A stretch of 50,899 nt of DNA from an uncultured Anaerotruncus sp. (GTDB lineage: Bacteria > Bacillota > Clostridia > Oscillospirales > Ruminococcaceae). The stretch covers positions 1-50,899 of the forward strand of contig CAJFPF010000031.1 in the NCBI GenBank assembly GCA_904398655.1. The letters are read 5' to 3'. Under the pieces are notes generated by a model. The model was not told the origin of the DNA, searched no databases, and saw nothing but the letters and a program-made list of their open reading frames with translations. Shown piece after piece: positions 43,453 through 50,899 of this stretch. How positions within the stretch are numbered: position 1 is the first letter of the stretch; each line of letters begins with the position of its first letter. Position numbers and translations under genes: made by a program.

Positions 43453-43923
43453 TTAGGAAGTTCTCTTCCGGCGCTCTTCCAACAAGTTTTGTAATTCCTT
43501 CATGAAAGAGTCAATATCTTTAAACTGACGATAGACTGAAGCGAACCGGACATAGGCCACTTCATCAATTTCCCGCAGCTTTTCCATCGCCAATTCCCCA
43601 ATTCGATAGGAGGGCACCTCCCGATCTAAGGAATTGCGCAACTGCAACTCAATCTCTTCTACCGCTTTTTCCAATACCGACAAGGCCACTGGGCGCTTCT
43701 CGCAAGCACGCAACATTCCCGCCAACAGTTTCCCGCTGTCAAACGCCTCTCGAGAACGGTCTTTTTTAATGACCACCAAAGGAGCGGTTTCAATTACCTC
43801 ATAGGTTGTAAACCGACGCCCACACTTCAGGCATTCCCGCCGGCGACGGATACGCTCCGATTCATCAGTAGGCCGAGAATCAATCACTTTGCTCTCCACA
43901 TAGCCGCAATACGGGCACTTCAT
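43453..43923 (-). CDS. nrdR: transcriptional repressor NrdR
   Basis: NrdR represses ribonucleotide reductase genes in response to (d)ATP. An N-terminal zinc ribbon ([17 protein letters not shown] and [12 protein letters not shown]) is followed by an ATP-cone domain at about residues 49-139 ([20 protein letters not shown]). The 156-residue length is typical. The ATG giving MKCPYC has GGGGAGG upstream; a longer frame adds 35 residues not found in the family. No NrdR box was looked for outside the window, and no nrd gene is nearby. Confidence 0.96.
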   Translation of the reverse strand: MKCPYCGYVESKVIDSRPTDESERIRRRRECLKCGRRFTTYEVIETAPLVVIKKDRSREAFDSGKLLAGMLRACEKRPVALSVLEKAVEEIELQLRNSLDREVPSYRIGELAMEKLREIDEVAYVRFASVYRQFKDIDSFMKELQNLLEERRKRTS

Positions 43924-44034
43924 TCCTTTTGTCCTCCCCTTGATGACTACGTTCCTCTTAGGACATTTAAACAGTTTCAGTATACCACTTTTTTCCTCCC
44001 TGTTCAAGGTTTTAAACAGGTTTTGCACCGATTT

Positions 44035-44811
44035 TCAACAAAAGAAAGCGCTCAAAACTTGGTAACTTTCCAGCAATTCTTTATACTCCCCATAGTTGTC
44101 CCGATAAAGTTCTAACAGGATATTTCCTTGGAACCCCAAAGATTGAAGTTTCTGGTGTAAATCTTTCAGATCCAAGTCGCCTTTTCCTATCGGGAGACAG
44201 TCCTGCCCTGGGCGGTGGTCGCTGATATGCACATGGATGATCCGATGGCCCATGGCCTCTAGCATCTCCTCCAGAGAAACATCCGCCCGAATCACCTGTT
44301 TCAGATCCAGAACGAATCGAGCCTCCGGCAGGTATACAGCCATTTCCCGAAAAAAGTCTGGGCACCAGCTAGCACAGCGTGGCACATTCTCCTGGGCCAC
44401 AGTGATCCCCATCCTCTTTCCCGCTTCCATCAATTCGCCAAATAGGTCAAAATACTGGTTTCGAGGAAGATTGGATCCCCGGCGGTCCCCATGAAATACC
44501 AGAATGTTTGCTCCTAATAAATTGGCAGCATGAAAAAAACGCTTGTAAATCTCTATTCCATCTTGGAATCTTCTGTAGTAACTAGAAAAAAACAAAAGAG
44601 GCTCCAAACCGGAAGTAAATGGGTGTACTGAGCATATTTTCATGCCCCCGGCCCGAGCGATAGCCGCCAATTCCCGTACATATGGAACGCCTACTTCACT
44701 GGGAGCATTGAAAAAAACTTCCGTATTGGCAACACCGTGTCCCGCAAGATAGCTTAGAGCATTTTCTAAAAGTTCTGGATAAAAGCATGCAGTAGAAATT
44801 CCCACAGGCAT
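44035..44811 (-). CDS. sugar phosphate isomerase/epimerase-like TIM-barrel protein
   Basis: This belongs to the xylose isomerase-like / AP-endonuclease-2 barrel superfamily. The four metal ligand positions are seen in VAQENVP (Glu), FVLDLKQV (Asp), HVHISDH (His), and LLELYRD (Glu). Also visible is CSVHPFTSGLEP near residue 62. Length is 258. GGGGAGGG precedes the ATG by 10 nt. The family contains sugar isomerases, epimerases and DNA repair enzymes; the neighbours (secF upstream, nrdR downstream) give no hint of substrate, so the exact reaction is unknown. Confidence 0.8.
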   Translation of the reverse strand: MPVGISTACFYPELLENALSYLAGHGVANTEVFFNAPSEVGVPYVRELAAIARAGGMKICSVHPFTSGLEPLLFFSSYYRRFQDGIEIYKRFFHAANLLGANILVFHGDRRGSNLPRNQYFDLFGELMEAGKRMGITVAQENVPRCASWCPDFFREMAVYLPEARFVLDLKQVIRADVSLEEMLEAMGHRIIHVHISDHRPGQDCLPIGKGDLDLKDLHQKLQSLGFQGNILLELYRDNYGEYKELLESYQVLSAFFC

Positions 44812-44845
44812 CCATCGTTTCCCTCCCCGCCTTTCTAAAAATACG

Positions 44846-44882
44846 AATTGAGCCGTCGGTTTTATTCACCGGCGGCTCAATT
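44846..44882 (-). terminator. terminator after secF
   Basis: A 15-bp stem (AATTGAGCCGYCGGT with complement; one G.U) and 7-nt loop sits just past the secF stop and is followed on the minus strand by CGTATTTTTAG. Confidence 0.7.
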
Positions 44883-44885
44883 TCA

Positions 44886-45818
44886 TTACGCAGCGTGCCG
44901 CTGCGCAGCCTTATGCTCCTGCCAAAGCGCCCACAGGGGGCCAGCGATGAACACAGAAGAGAAGAATCCCGCAAACATCCCCACCAACAGCGGCAGCGAA
45001 AATGTCAAAATGGAAGATACATGATAGATCAGCGACAACGCACAGACACACGCTACTGCAATTACGGTAGAAACTGTCGTGTTGATCGACCTACCCAAAG
45101 ATTGGGTAACCGAGGTATTCACCAGCTCGGCATAACTGGTCCGCTGTGGCAGTAGACGCCGATTTTCCCGAATACGGTCATAGATGATAATGGTATTATT
45201 GATCGAATAGCCCAAGATCGTCAACACCACTGCGATAAAACTATCGTTTAGCGGGAAACCGCAGATGACAAAAGCAGCATAAGCAATGATTACGTCGTGG
45301 AGCAACGCCATCACTGAAATCACGCCAGCCGACCAGCCGTTCATCTTCCGGAAACGATAGGCAATATAGAGGATCATCACCACGGACGCTAACACTACCG
45401 CTGCGATCGACTTTATAAAAAAGTCCCGTCCGATGGTGGGGTCCACATTGCTTAAATTTACGACCTCCACCTGGTTGTCTGGAAAGGCCTGTGCTAGGGC
45501 CTCGTTGACTGCAATCTGTTCATCCGGAGAAATTCCCGTTCTCTCCGAAAGGGTCACTACATACTGCGTGTTCCCCGTGTTCATATCCTGTTGCTCTTGC
45601 AGAGAAACCTGTCTCCCCGTCAGCGCAGATTCCACTGTGGAAGTAAAGGCACTTTTATCCACCTCTCCGGTAAAGGAGTAGGTAATGATGGTACCTCCAC
45701 TGAATTGGATGTCCAGTTTGACGCCAGGAAAGAAGGTGGCCACCAAGGCGATTACCATCAAGGCAATTGAAATACCAAACCAGATTTTTCGGCGGCCTAC
45801 AAAATCATAGATTTTCAT
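44886..45818 (-). CDS. secF: protein-export membrane protein SecF
   Basis: SecF works with SecD to complete Sec-dependent export using the proton/sodium gradient. Six spans are recognisable in 310 residues; after the first comes the extracytoplasmic LDIQFSGGTIITYSF. The RND-type segment reads AVVLTILGYSINNTIIIYDR, with IREN following. The family signature R-x(2)-S in LGRSINTTVSTV is present. The ATG overlaps the secD stop as ATGA, so the two are translated together. GGAGGTGG is 9 nt upstream. Confidence 0.96.
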   Translation of the reverse strand: MKIYDFVGRRKIWFGISIALMVIALVATFFPGVKLDIQFSGGTIITYSFTGEVDKSAFTSTVESALTGRQVSLQEQQDMNTGNTQYVVTLSERTGISPDEQIAVNEALAQAFPDNQVEVVNLSNVDPTIGRDFFIKSIAAVVLASVVMILYIAYRFRKMNGWSAGVISVMALLHDVIIAYAAFVICGFPLNDSFIAVVLTILGYSINNTIIIYDRIRENRRLLPQRTSYAELVNTSVTQSLGRSINTTVSTVIAVACVCALSLIYHVSSILTFSLPLLVGMFAGFFSSVFIAGPLWALWQEHKAAQRHAA

Positions 45819-47176
45819 GCTTTTCCACCTCCATAGAGCGCAGGATTCCGGAAGGGTTTAAACTTGGAGATCGATTTCAGCATTAGTCGGGAAGCCGTCA
45901 CGCCAAAGATGAAGTTCAAGATCACTCCTGTTAGAAGTGTGAAGCCAAAGGAATAGATGGCACCGGTGGCGGATTGTCCAAACCAACGGAAGAACGGTGA
46001 AAAAATCGTGCTGAAGAAGCTTCCGGACGGACCAAAAGCCCCCATGAGGATGACTGCCACGATCACCATCGTGATATTTCCGTCAAAAATCGCGGAAAAT
46101 GTCCGTTGGAACCCAGAGCTAATGGCCCCGTCCAAAGTTTTCCCCCGGCGCAATTCCTCACGGATTCGCTCAGAGGTGATGACGTTCGCATCTACTCCCA
46201 TGCCGATGGATAGGATAATTCCCGCGATGCCAGGAAGGGTCAGGGTGAAGGAGGGGAATGCCGCAAAGAACCCTGTGAGGCAAGCAATCATGCCGGCCAC
46301 CTGACCAACCAGCGCAATGGACGCTACGACACCACACATCCGATAGATGGCAATCACAAAGATAGAGACCAAAACAAACGCGACTACGCCCGCCACCACC
46401 ATGGCATCCCTGGAGCCTGTACCCAGGGTGGGAGAAATGGTGGAGAAATTCTCGGTCTCCAGGGCGAACGGAAGCGCGCCGCCATTGATCTTATCCGCCA
46501 GCTCAGTTGCCTCCTCCAGGGAACCGCTCCCCGTAATGGTGGCCACACCGTCAGGAATCTGACTGTTTACAAACGGGGCAGAGATCCTCTCTTCATCCAT
46601 CCAAATGGAGATCTGCTGGCCAATTAAACGGCCGGTGGCCTCGGAGAATTTTTCGCGTCCCTCATCCTTCAGATTCAGCTGGACCACATACTCCTGCGTT
46701 TGAGGGTCTACGCCAGCCATAGCAGAGTCCACATCTTTCCCCTCGATAACAATGGGGCCATCTGCTTCCGTCCCCTCCCGGAAGGTGAGATGAGCGGTCT
46801 CCCCCAGCTCTTTCACTGCCTGCTCCGGATTGAAATCCGCCTCATCTGCCTTCCAAGGGAACCGGACAATCAGGCGATCTTTGGCGTAATCGGTGTAGAC
46901 CTCTGAATCGGTAATATTTTGGGAGACAAGCCGCCCCCGAATGATGGATTCCGCGGCCGACATTTCAGTATCTGTGGCATCATATCCAGCAGGAGGAGTG
47001 AACGTCACATCTACTCCACCCCGGATATCGATTCCCCACCGAATATCGTCGACACCCTTGATGTACTTGTGTTCAATGTCACCCCAATAGGTGGAAAACC
47101 CAAAGAACGCCAAGTATGTCAGCGCTGCAATCAAAATCACCACGATAAAGAATGCAGGCTTGCCTACTTTTTTCAT
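45815..47176 (-). CDS. secD: protein-export membrane protein SecD
   Basis: SecD is the partner of SecF in the secretion-completing complex. An N-terminal span (about residues 9-29), a large extracytoplasmic domain beginning DIRWGIDIRGGVDVTFTPP (P1), and five C-terminal spans are seen, with LPGIAGIILSIGMGVDANVI and the SERIREEL that follows it. Length is 453. The ATG giving MKKVGKPAFF has AAGGAGGAC, 7 nt away, and was preferred over a GTG/ATG 21 codons earlier that falls in the leader hairpin. A consensus promoter lies upstream. Confidence 0.95.
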   Translation of the reverse strand: MKKVGKPAFFIVVILIAALTYLAFFGFSTYWGDIEHKYIKGVDDIRWGIDIRGGVDVTFTPPAGYDATDTEMSAAESIIRGRLVSQNITDSEVYTDYAKDRLIVRFPWKADEADFNPEQAVKELGETAHLTFREGTEADGPIVIEGKDVDSAMAGVDPQTQEYVVQLNLKDEGREKFSEATGRLIGQQISIWMDEERISAPFVNSQIPDGVATITGSGSLEEATELADKINGGALPFALETENFSTISPTLGTGSRDAMVVAGVVAFVLVSIFVIAIYRMCGVVASIALVGQVAGMIACLTGFFAAFPSFTLTLPGIAGIILSIGMGVDANVITSERIREELRRGKTLDGAISSGFQRTFSAIFDGNITMVIVAVILMGAFGPSGSFFSTIFSPFFRWFGQSATGAIYSFGFTLLTGVILNFIFGVTASRLMLKSISKFKPFRNPALYGGGKA

Positions 47177-47217
47177 CTGTCTGTCCTCCTTGCAACCATA
47201 TCTGTGGACACAGTCAA

Positions 47218-47247
47218 CAACCGCGAAGAGTGTCCCCATCGCGGTTG
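47218..47247 (-). other. hairpin in the secD leader
   Basis: A 9-bp stem CAACCGCGA/TCGCGGTTG with a 12-nt loop begins about 40 nt upstream of the secD start codon. No T run follows. Its role is not evident. Confidence 0.45.
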
Positions 47248-47300
47248 ACTATGGTTATCATTCCTAAGCGGGACATCTGGCATCCCGTCACATAGAGATT

Positions 47301-47341
47301 ATTATAGGTGATCCCAGAAAAAAAGTCAAATTTTTTCTGGG
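47301..47341 (-). promoter_or_regulatory. secDF promoter overlapped by the hairpin after purB
   Basis: TTGACT (47324-47329), 17 nt, TATAAT (47301-47306) on the minus strand. An 11-bp inverted repeat, CCCAGAAAAAA/TTTTTTCTGGG (47313-47323 and 47331-47341), sits directly after the purB stop and straddles the -35, so the purB 3' stem and the secDF promoter share bases. Confidence 0.75.
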
Positions 47342-47345
47342 AGGC

Positions 47346-48779
47346 TCAGACAGAGAGCTGAACCTTCTCTCCCAGCAATTCCTGATTAGCCGACAAAACT
47401 GGGCGAACAACCTCTGTCAAATATTCCTCCACCTGTTCTTTACTGCGTCCGATGAAGCGTACAGGATCCAGGATTGATTCCACCTCTTCCCTTTTGAGTC
47501 CGAACGCCGGATCCGCACAGATCCTATCGATCAAGTCGTTTTCGGCGCCCTCTTCTTTCACTGCCTTTGCCGCAGCAATTGAGTGGATCCTTAACCGCTC
47601 ATGCAGCTCCTGGCGATCCCCTCCCCGGCGCACCGCATCCATCAGAATATTTTCGGTAGCCATAAACGGCAGTTCCCGGCGGACCCGTTGCTCGATGACT
47701 TTGGGATAGACCACCAGGCCGTCGCAGACGTTCAACAGAATTCCCAGGATGGCGTCCGCTGCCAAAAATCCCTCCGCCATGGCGATTCTTTTGTTGGCGC
47801 TGTCATCCAAGGTCCGCTCAAACCATTGGGTAGCGGCAGTAAAACCAGGATTTAAGGAATCGCAAAGCAGATAACGGCTCAAAGCGGTGATCCGTTCACA
47901 GCGCATCGGATTCCGCTTATAGGGCATGGCGGATGACCCGATCTGGTGCACCTCAAACGGCTCCTCCATCTCTTTAAAATTGGCCAGAATCCGCAGATCG
48001 TTGGCAAACTTACTGGCCGTTTGGGCAATCCCGGCCAATACACTCATAACCAGGCTGTCCACCTTCCGGGAGTAGGTCTGCCCGGAGACGGGCACCACAC
48101 CAGAAAAGCCCATGGCCTGGGCAATCTCCTGTTCCATGGCCTTGATTTTCGCACTGTTTCCATCAAATAACTCCATAAAGCTGGCCTGGGTGCCGGTGGT
48201 CCCTTTGTTGCCCAACAGCTTTAAGGAGGGGATGCGATGCTCCACCTCTTCCAAATCCATCATCAACTCATTTATCCAAAGGGTGGCGCGTTTTCCCACA
48301 GTGGTCAGCTGGGCAGGCTGCAAATGCGTATAGGCAAGCGCCGGCATGCCTTTATACTTCTCCGCAAATTCTGCCAACAAAGAGATCACATTCAGCAGTT
48401 TACGCCGCAGGATCTCCAGCCCCTCACGCATAATGATAATATCGGTATTGTCCCCCACATAACAGCTGGTAGCGCCCAGATGGATGATTCCTTTCGCCCT
48501 AGGGCACTGGACGCCATAGGCATAGACATGGCTCATGACATCGTGGCGGACCTCCCGCTCCCGAGCCTGGGCAACCTCGTAGTTGATATCGTCCGCGTGC
48601 TGCTCCAGCTCCCGAATCTGTTCATCGGTAATAGGAAGGCCTTGGTGCTGCTCTGCGCGGGCTAAAGCAATCCAAAGCTTACGCCATGTTTTGAATTTGT
48701 GGTCCGCCGAAAAGAGATACTGCATCTCATCACTGGCATAACGGGTGCAAAAGGGGCTTTCGTAGCGGTCATGTGCCAT
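47346..48779 (-). CDS. purB: adenylosuccinate lyase
   Basis: PurB acts twice in purine synthesis: SAICAR to AICAR, and adenylosuccinate to AMP. The fumarase/lyase signature SSAMPYKRNPMRCERI lies near residue 280. The catalytic His region TSCYVGDNTDIIIMREG, TALYTHLQ (here AYTHLQPAQLTT), and GTTGTQASF also match. Length is 477, usual for the longer clostridial form. GGAAGG is 9 nt before the ATG. It is a single-gene transcript. Its purine role makes it a companion to, but not part of, the purine island 9 kb away. Confidence 0.96.
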   Translation of the reverse strand: MAHDRYESPFCTRYASDEMQYLFSADHKFKTWRKLWIALARAEQHQGLPITDEQIRELEQHADDINYEVAQAREREVRHDVMSHVYAYGVQCPRAKGIIHLGATSCYVGDNTDIIIMREGLEILRRKLLNVISLLAEFAEKYKGMPALAYTHLQPAQLTTVGKRATLWINELMMDLEEVEHRIPSLKLLGNKGTTGTQASFMELFDGNSAKIKAMEQEIAQAMGFSGVVPVSGQTYSRKVDSLVMSVLAGIAQTASKFANDLRILANFKEMEEPFEVHQIGSSAMPYKRNPMRCERITALSRYLLCDSLNPGFTAATQWFERTLDDSANKRIAMAEGFLAADAILGILLNVCDGLVVYPKVIEQRVRRELPFMATENILMDAVRRGGDRQELHERLRIHSIAAAKAVKEEGAENDLIDRICADPAFGLKREEVESILDPVRFIGRSKEQVEEYLTEVVRPVLSANQELLGEKVQLSV

Positions 48780-48817
48780 CTTATAACTTCCTTCCTACCG
48801 TTTAAAATCACCGTAAT

Positions 48818-48865
48818 AGTATAGCACAAAATCCTCGCAAAGCAAAGCCGCTTTGCGAGGATTTT
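48818..48865 (-). promoter_or_regulatory. purB promoter embedded in the upstream terminator hairpin
   Basis: Minus strand TTGCTT (48840-48845), 16 nt, TATACT (48818-48823) with TGC before the -10. The preceding aminotransferase gene ends in a 15-bp hairpin (48828-48842/48851-48865) running into TTTTGTGC. The purB -35 lies in the loop and 3' arm of that hairpin. Confidence 0.7.
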
Positions 48866-48880
48866 GTTACGTTCTCTTTT

Positions 48881-50167
48881 TCAGTCCCGCAGCAACTTTT
48901 CCACAGCTGCCAGCTGTACACAGATGCAGAGCAAAGCCACCGCCTGCTCCAACTCAGGGATCGTGGGATAAGTTGGAGCCACCCGAATGTTCCGATCCCG
49001 CGGGTCCCGGCCATAGGGATAGGTAGCGCCAGCGGAAGTAAGGGTAACCCCCGCATCTTTGCATAACTGTACCACACGTTTGGCACAGCCATCCATGACA
49101 TCCAGCGAGATAAAGTAGCCACCGTTGGGATCCAGCCACTCCGCTACGCCCTTCCCTTTCAGCTCTCGATCAAAAGCGTCCAATACCGTTCTGAATTTTG
49201 GGCGGAGGAGTTGGGCCTGACGGTCCATATGGGCCATGATACCATCCAGGTTTTTAAAATACCGGGCATGCCGCAGCATATTGATCTTATCGAAACCAAT
49301 GGTCTGGATGGTTAAAAGTTTTTTCATCCGATCCATCATCGTTTTGGAGCAGGCAAATACCGCAATTCCGGCCCCTGCATAGGAGATTTTGGAAGTGGAT
49401 GCAAACATCATCACTCGGTCGGGGTCGCCTGCCGCTTTGCATTCGTCCAAAATATTCAAAAGGTGATCCCGATGCTCCGGATAAAGGTCATGAACCGCAT
49501 AGGCGTTGTCCCACATGATGATGAAGTCGTTTGCTGCCGTTTTCATACGGGCCAAACGCCGTACCGTTTCATCCGAATAAGTAATTCCCTGTGGATTGGA
49601 GTATTTGGGAACACACCAAATCCCCTTAATAGAACTGTCTTCCGCCACCAGTCGTTCCACCTGATCCATGTCCGGTCCTTGTGGGGTCATTTCAACGGGA
49701 ATCATCTCAAAACCGTAACGCTCTGTGATCGCGAAATGCCGGTCATAACCCGGCACTGGACAGAGGAACTTTAACTGCTCCTCCCGGCACCAGGGTTTTG
49801 CACCGGGGCGTACGCCATGTAGCATCATCTTCCCCAGAGCGTCATACATCACAGCCAGGCTGGAATTCCCGCAGATGAACACCTCATCAAAACTGACGCC
49901 CAACATCTCACAGAAAATTGCCTTGCACTCCGGGATCCCAGTAAAGTCCCCATAGTTGCGGCAATCGGTTCCATCCATAGAAAGCAAGGAGGTCTGGGAA
50001 TTGACGGTATCCAATAGGCCTGCCACAAGGTCAAATTGGTCAGAGGCCGGCTTGCCCCGCGACATATCCAATTTTAGCCCCTGCTGTTGAAACTGTTCGT
50101 ACCGATCCATAAGTTCCCGCCGAAGTTCCTCCAACTGTTGGTGGGAAAGGGTCCTGTAATCCGCCAT
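48881..50167 (-). CDS. class I aminotransferase, PF12897 aspartate aminotransferase type
   Basis: This is a fold-type I PLP enzyme of the group that includes the Corynebacterium AspT-type aspartate aminotransferase. The substrate/PLP motifs are YGDFTGIPECKAIFCEMLGV, CGNSSLAVMYDAL, the Asp/Tyr pair MWDNAYAVHDL, and the PLP lysine in FASTSKISYAGAG near residue 260. The C-terminal Arg that binds the substrate carboxylate is in RNIRVAPTYP. The chosen ATG (MADYRTLSHQQ) has AGGGAG 8 nt upstream; an ATG 16 codons earlier does not. Length is 428. The amino donor is uncertain. It has its own promoter with an inverted repeat. Confidence 0.85.
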   Translation of the reverse strand: MADYRTLSHQQLEELRRELMDRYEQFQQQGLKLDMSRGKPASDQFDLVAGLLDTVNSQTSLLSMDGTDCRNYGDFTGIPECKAIFCEMLGVSFDEVFICGNSSLAVMYDALGKMMLHGVRPGAKPWCREEQLKFLCPVPGYDRHFAITERYGFEMIPVEMTPQGPDMDQVERLVAEDSSIKGIWCVPKYSNPQGITYSDETVRRLARMKTAANDFIIMWDNAYAVHDLYPEHRDHLLNILDECKAAGDPDRVMMFASTSKISYAGAGIAVFACSKTMMDRMKKLLTIQTIGFDKINMLRHARYFKNLDGIMAHMDRQAQLLRPKFRTVLDAFDRELKGKGVAEWLDPNGGYFISLDVMDGCAKRVVQLCKDAGVTLTSAGATYPYGRDPRDRNIRVAPTYPTIPELEQAVALLCICVQLAAVEKLLRD

Positions 50168-50238
50168 CCGTTTCAGCTCCCTGTCAAAATGATATTTTGC
50201 TGCATCCAGGCGCACAGCCCCGCAGTTTTCTATGATTT

Positions 50239-50293
50239 AGTATATGCGAAACCGGCCAATTTTGCAAGATGAAATTTTAAAACTTGCAAAATT
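50239..50293 (-). promoter_or_regulatory. aminotransferase promoter with overlapping inverted repeat
   Basis: TTGCAA (50262-50267), 17 nt, TATACT (50239-50244) on the minus strand. Perfect 11-nt arms AATTTTGCAAG / CTTGCAAAATT (50258-50268, 50283-50293), 14 nt apart, cover the -35 and lie just upstream, as an operator would. Confidence 0.65.
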
Positions 50294-50307
50294 CATCAAA
50301 GGCAACG

Positions 50308-50335
50308 AAAAAGCCGCCCAATTGGGCGGCTTTTT
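50308..50335 (-). terminator. terminator after asnS
   Basis: Stem GCCGCCC/GGGCGGC extended by A5/T5 around AATT. A and T runs on both sides let it work in either direction; here it ends asnS. Confidence 0.92.
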
Positions 50336-50358
50336 TTCCATTGCAAGCAAACGAAAAT

Positions 50359-50899
50359 TTAAAACTCCGCATTTCCCACAGTACGAGGAAACGGCAATAT
50401 ATCTCGGATATTGGAGATTCCAGTGACATACATCACTATTCGGTCGAAGCCCAAACCATAGCCAGCATGTTTTGTACCACCATAACGGCGAAGGTCCAGA
50501 TACCACTGATAGCCCGTCTTATCCAGGCCCAACTCATCCATCCGGCGCTCCAATATATCCAAGCGCTCTTCACGCTGGCTGCCTCCGATGATCTCTCCAA
50601 TTCCAGGAACCAATAGATCCATGGCGGCTACCGTCTTGTTGTCATCATTCAAACGCATATAGAAGGCTTTAATTTCCTTGGGATAGTCGGTAACAAATAC
50701 CGGGCGCTTCATGACCTCCTCTGTGAGATACCGCTCATGCTCCGTCTGCAGGTCGCAGCCCCAATAGACAGGATATTGGAATTTGTCCTTCACTTTTTCC
50801 AGCAATTCTATAGCTTCCGTATAGGTCAGCCTTCCAAAATCCGAATCGACAATGTGATGCAGACGCTCTAGAAGTCCCTTATCATAGAAGTTGTTGAAG
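50359..50899 (-). CDS. asnS: asparaginyl-tRNA synthetase, C-terminal part (cut by the window edge)
   Basis: About 180 codons of the 3' end are present, with the reading frame open to the right edge ([13 protein letters not shown] then [18 protein letters not shown]). The class II catalytic core shows the [20 protein letters not shown] stretch, [15 protein letters not shown], and motif 3, [15 protein letters not shown], then the end [13 protein letters not shown]. These are AsnRS features; PFPR with GSQREER separates it from AspRS, which has a different motif 3 context. The start lies outside the window. An apparent TTG start inside the frame is not real. Confidence 0.95.
   Translation of the reverse strand, partial: FNNFYDKGLLERLHHIVDSDFGRLTYTEAIELLEKVKDKFQYPVYWGCDLQTEHERYLTEEVMKRPVFVTDYPKEIKAFYMRLNDDNKTVAAMDLLVPGIGEIIGGSQREERLDILERRMDELGLDKTGYQWYLDLRRYGGTKHAGYGLGFDRIVMYVTGISNIRDILPFPRTVGNAEF

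Noticed and set aside
1-50899. CRISPR arrays, tRNA/rRNA genes, insertion sequences, phage genes or attachment sites
   Set aside because: Scanning both strands by eye gave no regularly spaced repeats, no cloverleaf with a T-loop GTTCRA box, and no transposase- or integrase-like protein. Short degenerate elements could still be missed.

Overview
The window looks like a chromosomal segment of a gut-type clostridial Firmicute, probably an Oscillospiraceae relative. The pointers are the low-GC Gram-positive gene orders (miaB-ylbF-mutS-mutL-miaA-hfq and ylmE-sepF-ylmH-divIVA-ileS-lspA), strong AGGAGG ribosome binding sites, a CwlD-type sporulation/germination amidase, and roughly half-GC genes separated by AT-rich promoters. 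No species is claimed. I see no rRNA, tRNA, CRISPR array, insertion sequence or phage gene.

Region 1 (1-19 kb) is one minus-strand run of sixteen housekeeping genes. It reads from a good promoter in front of miaB through ylbF, mutS, mutL, miaA, hfq, an HlyD-like membrane protein, yggS/ylmE, sepF, ylmH, divIVA, ileS, lspA, an RluD-type pseudouridine synthase, cwlD and radA. Many stops and starts overlap. A rubredoxin gene of only 54 codons and the uvrB-uvrA pair (19-24 kb) follow, each with a promoter overlapped by an inverted repeat.

Region 2 (24-39.4 kb) is the accessory centre: a compact purine/urate catabolic island. The minus operon ygeX-ygeY-ygeW-arcC faces the plus operon xdh-mocA across a divergent promoter. 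A second minus operon, ssnA-ygfK-hyuA, faces a YheO/DauR-type regulator. Gene sets of this kind are known from gut anaerobes that degrade uric acid and other purines without oxygen, and they are statistically linked to selenium-dependent molybdenum hydroxylases. The likely logic is this. Xdh carries out the hydroxylase redox step, with MocA making its cofactor. SsnA, HyuA, YgfK and YgeY open and reduce the ring and hydrolyse ring-derived amides. YgeX releases pyruvate and ammonia from 2,3-diaminopropionate. YgeW and ArcC turn a carbamoyl group into ATP. The ssnA operon has an approximately 195-nt leader in which a P1-like stem and an intrinsic terminator compete for the same bases, so RNA-level control is likely. 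The two divergent promoters share short sequence motifs.

Region 3 (39.4-43.2 kb) holds a membrane PASTA protein with a degenerate (pseudo)kinase domain, and a MATE efflux pump. The pump is preceded by a leader whose layout fits a guanidine-IV (mepA-type) riboswitch.

Region 4 (43.2-50.9 kb) returns to minus-strand housekeeping: a small membrane protein, nrdR, a TIM-barrel isomerase-like gene, secF and secD, purB, a PF12897-type aminotransferase and the 3' part of asnS, which runs off the right edge. Promoters, terminators and starts were read by eye. Those predictions, and the RNA structures above all, need computation or experiment.
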